In this document: positions 59,993 through 64,000 of the stretch, one piece after another
How the letters are laid out: each line of letters opens with the position of its first letter
How positions within the stretch are numbered: the stretch's first letter is position 1
Notes under the pieces: model-generated
The model's database searches: none
Told to the model about the DNA's origin: nothing
Seen by the model: only the letters and a program-made list of their open reading frames with translations
Translations under genes and position numbers: made by a program
Assembly (NCBI RefSeq): GCF_030719215.1
Contig: NZ_CP120983.1
Location: 5,456,001 to 5,520,000, forward strand
Reading direction: 5' to 3'
From: Streptomyces sp. Alt3
GTDB taxonomy: Bacteria > Actinomycetota > Actinomycetes > Streptomycetales > Streptomycetaceae
DNA: 64,000 bases

Positions 59993-60081
59993 GTGCAGCA
60001 CCTTTCGTGGGACGGATCAGGGCAAATCGTACGGTCGCCCCAGGGGTCCTGTCCGGGCGGAGGCGACGGGCGGGACCCGGT

Positions 60082-60111
60082 TTGACCCTCCGGGGTGCGC
60101 CCCCGTAATCT
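60082..60111 (+). promoter_or_regulatory. Promoter of rplU-rpmA
   Basis: TTGACC (60082-60087) and TAATCT (60106-60111) are 18 bases apart, a strong vegetative-type promoter. It gives a leader of about 150 bases before the rplU start, rich in short inverted repeats, which could hold an autoregulatory structure. Confidence 0.75.
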
Positions 60112-60269
60112 TGACTCTCGGCGTGTTTCTGTGCGCCTACCCCCTGAGCACATCCCTCCCGGTGATCCGTCCCCGGGGGAGGCCGCTCATCCTTCCGGAC
60201 TGTCGTGGGCCCCGGCCCGTGCGGGCGGCTGGCATCAGGGGATCCGTTCCGAGTGAGAGAGAGATCCGC

Positions 60270-60590
60270 GTGTACGCCATCGTGCGCAGCGGTGGTCGCC
60301 AGCACAAGGTTGCTGTCGGCGACATCGTTGAGGTTGACAAGATTTCCACCGCCAAGGTTGGCGACACGGTCGAGCTCTCGACCCTGCTCGTTGTCGACGG
60401 CGACGCCGTGACCAGCGACCCGTGGGTGCTGGACGGCATCAAGGTCCAGGCCGAGATCGTGGACCACCACAAGGGCGCGAAGATCGACATCCTTCGCTAC
60501 AAGAACAAGACGGGTTACCGCCGTCGCCAGGGTCACCGCCAGCAGTACACGGCGATCAAGGTCACCGGTATCCCCGCGGCTGCGAAGTAA
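60270..60590 (+). CDS. rplU: 50S ribosomal protein L21
   Basis: A 106-residue ribosomal protein: VYAIVRSGGRQHKVAVGDIV at the start and the C-terminal RYKNKTGYRRRQGHRQQYT. GTG 60270 follows a purine-rich GAGAGAGAG stretch. It is followed by rpmA after 14 bases, the normal arrangement. The codon use is of a highly expressed gene. Confidence 0.98.
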   Translation: MYAIVRSGGRQHKVAVGDIVEVDKISTAKVGDTVELSTLLVVDGDAVTSDPWVLDGIKVQAEIVDHHKGAKIDILRYKNKTGYRRRQGHRQQYTAIKVTGIPAAAK

Positions 60591-60604
60591 GGGACTGAGG
60601 AGAC

Positions 60605-60862
60605 ATGGCACACAAGAAGGGCGCATCGTCCACTCGGAACGGGCGCGATTCCAATGCTCAGCGGCTCGGCGTGAAGCGCTTCGGCGGTCAGGCCGTCAAC
60701 GCCGGTGAGATCCTGGTCCGCCAGCGCGGCACCCACTTCCACCCGGGCACGGGCGTCGGCCGTGGCGGCGACGACACGCTGTTCGCGCTGACCGCCGGTG
60801 CGGTGGAGTTCGGTACGCACCGTGGCCGCAAGGTCGTGAACATCGTTCCCGTCGCTGCCTGA
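60605..60862 (+). CDS. rpmA: 50S ribosomal protein L27
   Basis: An 85-residue ribosomal protein with the conserved N-terminus MAHKKGASSTRNGRDSNAQR, no N-terminal cleavage extension as in Firmicutes, and GGQAVNAGEILVRQRGTHFHPG. GGAG precedes the ATG. It is co-transcribed with rplU and ends at a large hairpin. Confidence 0.98.
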   Translation: MAHKKGASSTRNGRDSNAQRLGVKRFGGQAVNAGEILVRQRGTHFHPGTGVGRGGDDTLFALTAGAVEFGTHRGRKVVNIVPVAA

Positions 60863-60893
60863 TCCAGGCAACGGCTGAACGTCGCAGCACCTT

Positions 60894-60946
60894 CCGAGGG
60901 CGGATCTCAGCTTTCCCGGTATCCGGGGAAGCGGGTCCGCCCTCGG
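60894..60946 (+). terminator. Nested hairpin after rpmA
   Basis: An outer 11-bp stem (CCGAGGGCGGA / TCCGCCCTCGG) encloses a second hairpin (GCTTTCCCGG with CCGGGGAAGC, one G-T pair). It separates rplU-rpmA from obg. Confidence 0.8.
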
Positions 60947-61000
60947 CGCGTTACGTCAAGAGACAATCCGTATTTTTCCGCAGTACCTGGAGGCCCCACC

Positions 61001-62437
61001 ATGACCACCTTCGTGGACCGCGTCGAGCTGCATGCCGCCGCGGGTAACGGAGGCCACGGCGTGGCCTCCGTGCACCGTGAGAAGTTCAAGCCGCTGGGCG
61101 GCCCCGACGGGGGCAACGGCGGACGCGGCGGCGACGTGATCCTCGTCGTCGAGCAGGCCGTCACCACTCTGCTCGACTACCACCACCACCCTCACCGCAA
61201 GGCCACGAACGGCCAGCCCGGCGCGGGCGACAACCGTTCGGGCAAGGACGGTCAGGACCTCGTGCTGCCCGTCCCGGACGGCACCGTCGTCCTCGACAAG
61301 GCCGGCAACGTACTGGCCGACCTCGTCGGTCAGGGCACCACCTTCGTCGCGGGCCAGGGCGGCCGCGGCGGCCTCGGCAACGCCGCGCTGGCCTCCGCCC
61401 GTCGCAAGGCGCCCGGATTCGCGCTGCTCGGCGAGCCGGGCGAGAGCCGGGACATCGTCCTGGAGCTCAAGACCGTCGCCGACGTCGCGCTCGTCGGCTA
61501 CCCGAGCGCCGGCAAGTCCTCGCTGATCTCGGTGCTCTCCGCGGCCAAGCCGAAGATCGCGGACTACCCGTTCACGACCCTGGTCCCCAACCTGGGCGTC
61601 GTCACCGCGGGCTCCACCGTCTACACCATCGCGGACGTCCCGGGCCTCATCCCGGGCGCCAGCCAGGGCAAGGGCCTCGGCCTGGAGTTCCTGCGGCACG
61701 TCGAGCGCTGCTCCGTCCTGGTGCACGTCCTGGACACCGCCACGCTGGAGTCGGACCGTGACCCCCTCTCCGACCTGGACATGATCGAGGAGGAGCTGCG
61801 GCTGTACGGCGGCCTCGAGGACCGCCCGCGCATCGTCGCGCTCAACAAGGTCGACATCCCGGACGGCCAGGACCTGGCCGACATGATCCGCCCCGACCTG
61901 GAGGAGCGCGGCTACCGCGTCTTCGAGGTCTCGGCCATCGCGCACAAGGGCCTCAACGACCTCAGCTACGCCCTGGCGGGGATCATCGCCGAGGCGCGGG
62001 CCACGAAGCCGAAGGAGGAGTCGACGCGCATCGTCATCCGTCCCAAGGCCGTCGACGACGCCGGTTTCACCGTGACGGTCGAGGAGGACGGCATCTACCG
62101 CGTGCGCGGCGAGAAGCCCGAGCGCTGGATCCGGCAGACCGACTTCAACAACGACGAGGCCGTCGGCTACCTCGCCGACCGGCTCAACCGCCTCGGCGTC
62201 GAGGACCAGCTCCGCAAGGCGGGTGCCCAGGCCGGCGACGGCGTGGCCATCGGCCCCGAGGAGAACGCGGTCGTCTTCGACTGGGAGCCGACCATGGCCG
62301 CCGGCGCCGAGATGCTGGGCCGCCGAGGTGAGGACCACCGCATGGAGGCGCCCCGTCCCGCCGCTCAGCGACGCCGCGAACGCGAGTCGGAGCGCGACGA
62401 CCCGCAGCGCGAGTACGACGAGTTCGACCCCTTCTAG
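61001..62437 (+). CDS. obg: Obg family GTPase
   Basis: A 478-residue GTPase acting in ribosome assembly and, in Streptomyces, linked to sporulation onset. The Obg domain (1-~158) is glycine-rich (GGPDGGNGGRGGDV; AGQGGRGGLGNAAL). The G domain has GYPSAGKSS at 166-174, TLVPNLGVV, DVPGLIPGA and NKVDIPDG. A C-terminal OCT domain and an acidic/basic tail follow. GGAGG precedes ATG 61001 by nine bases. A hairpin terminator follows. Confidence 0.97.
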   Translation: MTTFVDRVELHAAAGNGGHGVASVHREKFKPLGGPDGGNGGRGGDVILVVEQAVTTLLDYHHHPHRKATNGQPGAGDNRSGKDGQDLVLPVPDGTVVLDKAGNVLADLVGQGTTFVAGQGGRGGLGNAALASARRKAPGFALLGEPGESRDIVLELKTVADVALVGYPSAGKSSLISVLSAAKPKIADYPFTTLVPNLGVVTAGSTVYTIADVPGLIPGASQGKGLGLEFLRHVERCSVLVHVLDTATLESDRDPLSDLDMIEEELRLYGGLEDRPRIVALNKVDIPDGQDLADMIRPDLEERGYRVFEVSAIAHKGLNDLSYALAGIIAEARATKPKEESTRIVIRPKAVDDAGFTVTVEEDGIYRVRGEKPERWIRQTDFNNDEAVGYLADRLNRLGVEDQLRKAGAQAGDGVAIGPEENAVVFDWEPTMAAGAEMLGRRGEDHRMEAPRPAAQRRRERESERDDPQREYDEFDPF

Positions 62438-62490
62438 GGGCGCCGCGCGTCGTGGGCGGACTCCGCTCCACGGCGCAGGACCTCCCGTAC

Positions 62491-62525
62491 GGGTCGTGCG
62501 GGGCTTCACCGGCCCCGCACGACCC
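62491..62525 (+). terminator. Terminator after obg
   Basis: A 13-bp perfect stem (GGGTCGTGCGGGG / CCCCGCACGACCC) with a 9-base loop, 53 bases after the obg stop. Confidence 0.8.
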
Positions 62526-62815
62526 GGGCGATCCGTCAGCGGGCTCCGGGGCTCGCGCACCGGGGGGCCCGGGGCGGGATCCCACCGGAAACCGGCAGGT
62601 GACGGGCCCGGCGCGGCCGCTCATGTGCAGATTGCGTCACACATCTGTGTAGCCGGGCAGCTCGGGTCGGGCCCCGGAGGAGCCAATCTGCCTGGCCAGA
62701 CGGTGAACCGCAGGTTTCCCGGGGGCGAGTGGCAGTAAACGTCCGCCTTGCGAGACGGTCGCGGAGAGTGCGACCATCACACTGTTCCCCCCTGTCATCG
62801 CAAGGTAGGTCGTCT
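62526..62815 (+). other. Intergenic region upstream of the cytidylyltransferase gene
   Basis: About 290 bases with no convincing reading frame. It contains a small palindrome ACACA-TC-TGTGT at about 62639-62650. AAGGTAGG near 62802-62809 is the likely ribosome-binding site for the next gene. I could not define a -10/-35 pair with confidence. Confidence 0.35.
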
Positions 62816-64000
62816 GTGTCTGTGCCGCATGAAGCCAAGCCCCGGACCACAGCGGTCGTGCTCGCCGGTGGGACCGGCCAACGCGTGGGCCTGTCGATCC
62901 CCAAGCAGCTGCTGAAGATCGCCGGTAAGGCCGTCATCGAGCACACGCTGACCATCTTCCAGAACGCCGAGGACATCGACGACGTCATCGTGCTGATGGC
63001 GCCGGGCTTCGTGCCCGACGTCGAGAAGATCGTCGCCAAGGCCGGGCTGACCAAGGTCATCAAGGTCATCGAGGGTGGCAGCACCCGGAACGAGACCACC
63101 GAGCGTGCCATCGCGGCCCTCGGCGAGGGGCTCGCGGAGGGTGAGGACCGCAACGTCCTCTTCCACGACGCGGTCCGTCCGCTGCTGTCGCAGCGTGTCA
63201 TCAAGGACTGCGTCGACGCCCTCGGCCGCTACCAGGCCGTCGACGTCGCCATCCCGTCCGCCGACACGATCATCGTGACCCGAACCCACGGCGAGGACGG
63301 CGAGTTCATCACCGACGTCCCGGACCGGTCCCGGCTGCGCCGCGGCCAGACCCCGCAGGCGTTCAAGCTGTCCACGATCCGCAAGGCGTACGAGGTCGCG
63401 GCCGGCGACCCGAACTTCCAGGCCACCGACGACTGCTCGGTCGTCCTGCGGTACCTCCCCGACGTGCCGATCCACGTGGTCGCGGGCGACGAGTACAACA
63501 TGAAGGTCACCCAGCCGGTCGACGTCTTCATCACGGACAAGCTCTTCCAGCTGGCCTCCACCGCGGCGCCGCGCCAGGCCGACGAGGCCGCCTACCGTGA
63601 GCTGCTGTCGGGCAAGACCCTGGTGGTCTTCGGCGGTTCGTACGGCATCGGCGCCGACATCGGCACGCTGGCCGAGCAGTACGGCGCCAAGGTGTACGCC
63701 CTGGGCCGCTCCACCACCGGTACGCACGTGGAGAACCCCGAGCACATCGACGACGCGCTGTCGAAGGCCTACGCGGAGACCGGCCGCATCGACTACGTCA
63801 TCAACACCGCGGGTGTGCTGCGCATCGGCAAGCTGGCCGAGACGGACAACACGACGATCCAGGAAGCGCTGAACGTCAACTACCTGGCGCCCGTGCAGAT
63901 CGCCCGCGCCTCGTACAAGTACCTGGCGGAGACCCAGGGGCAGTTGCTCCTGTACACCTCCAGCAGCTACACCCGGGGCCGTGCCGAGTACAGCCTCTAC
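62816..64000 (+). CDS. Bifunctional cytidylyltransferase / SDR reductase, cut by the window end
   Basis: At least 395 residues are present. Residues about 10-240 form an IspD/TarI-type cytidylyltransferase: VVLAGGTGQRVGLSIPKQLL, FHDAVRPLL, GQTPQAFKLSTI and TDDCSVVL. Residues from about 262 are a short-chain dehydrogenase: LVVFGGSYGIGADIG, NTAGVL and the catalytic Ser/Tyr region YTSSSYTRGRAEYSLY at the edge. The fusion resembles Haemophilus Bcs1/Acs1, which makes CDP-ribitol from ribulose-5-phosphate and CTP, so a poly(ribitol phosphate) or similar wall polymer is likely. GTG 62816 is the chosen start; GTG 62822 is possible. Confidence 0.88.
   Translation, partial: MSVPHEAKPRTTAVVLAGGTGQRVGLSIPKQLLKIAGKAVIEHTLTIFQNAEDIDDVIVLMAPGFVPDVEKIVAKAGLTKVIKVIEGGSTRNETTERAIAALGEGLAEGEDRNVLFHDAVRPLLSQRVIKDCVDALGRYQAVDVAIPSADTIIVTRTHGEDGEFITDVPDRSRLRRGQTPQAFKLSTIRKAYEVAAGDPNFQATDDCSVVLRYLPDVPIHVVAGDEYNMKVTQPVDVFITDKLFQLASTAAPRQADEAAYRELLSGKTLVVFGGSYGIGADIGTLAEQYGAKVYALGRSTTGTHVENPEHIDDALSKAYAETGRIDYVINTAGVLRIGKLAETDNTTIQEALNVNYLAPVQIARASYKYLAETQGQLLLYTSSSYTRGRAEYSLY

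Overview
The window is chromosomal DNA of a Streptomyces-type actinomycete. It is very GC-rich, many starts are GTG, and it holds the actinobacterial core order tig-clpP1-clpP2-clpX, valS-folC-DUF4233-ndk, mreB-mreC-mreD-pbp2-rodA, and RNase E/G followed by rplU-rpmA-obg. From memory this core matches the S. coelicolor arrangement around tig, clp, mre, rns and obg. Almost every base has a place in an ordinary gene; no phage, IS element or CRISPR array was seen.

The first part (1-23.6 kb) is accessory metabolism and transport. It holds an MFS transporter coupled to a PLP decarboxylase, an Fe superoxide dismutase with a Nur-like operator, a membrane-anchored secreted-domain protein, a glutamine amidotransferase with a GNAT enzyme, three paralogous amino-acid permeases, BioY, an FAD oxidoreductase, RpiB, an Fpg/Nei glycosylase, an Eis-like acetyltransferase, a SpoIIE-type phosphatase, a cation/proton antiporter, an HD protein, a membrane acyltransferase and small conserved proteins. 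Two tRNA genes, Gly(TCC) and Pro(TGG), mark the border with the core.

The second part (24-52.5 kb) is the protein-quality-control and cell-shape core. Trigger factor is followed by clpP1-clpP2-clpX, with a ClgR-type site upstream of clpP1. Next to clpX lies the most unusual feature: a small HigB/HigA-like toxin-antitoxin cassette between two nearly identical ~100-bp copies of the clpX 3' end plus its terminator. Then come valS, folC, ndk, the mre/PBP2/RodA elongasome genes, a CYTH-CHAD protein, two radical-SAM-related proteins with an unrecognised repeat-containing membrane protein between them, and a very large RNase E/G with repeated basic motifs on both sides of the catalytic core.

The third part (52.7-64 kb) is a cell-surface glycopolymer region. 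Five translationally coupled genes (aminotransferase, Gfo/Idh/MocA oxidoreductase, two glycosyltransferases, nucleotide-sugar dehydrogenase) plus a convergent hexapeptide acetyltransferase make up the enzyme set for a UDP-2,3-diacetamido-2,3-dideoxy-uronic acid. The ribosomal/GTPase genes rplU-rpmA-obg follow. The window ends inside a fused cytidylyltransferase/SDR reductase of the CDP-ribitol (Bcs1-like) type. A teichuronic- or teichoic-acid-like wall polymer linked to the neighbouring elongasome genes is the likely theme, but this is inference.

Several genes have a TAnnnT-like -10 box ending 6-8 bases before the start codon and no Shine-Dalgarno sequence, which suggests leaderless transcripts. 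Many genes end in long perfect hairpins.
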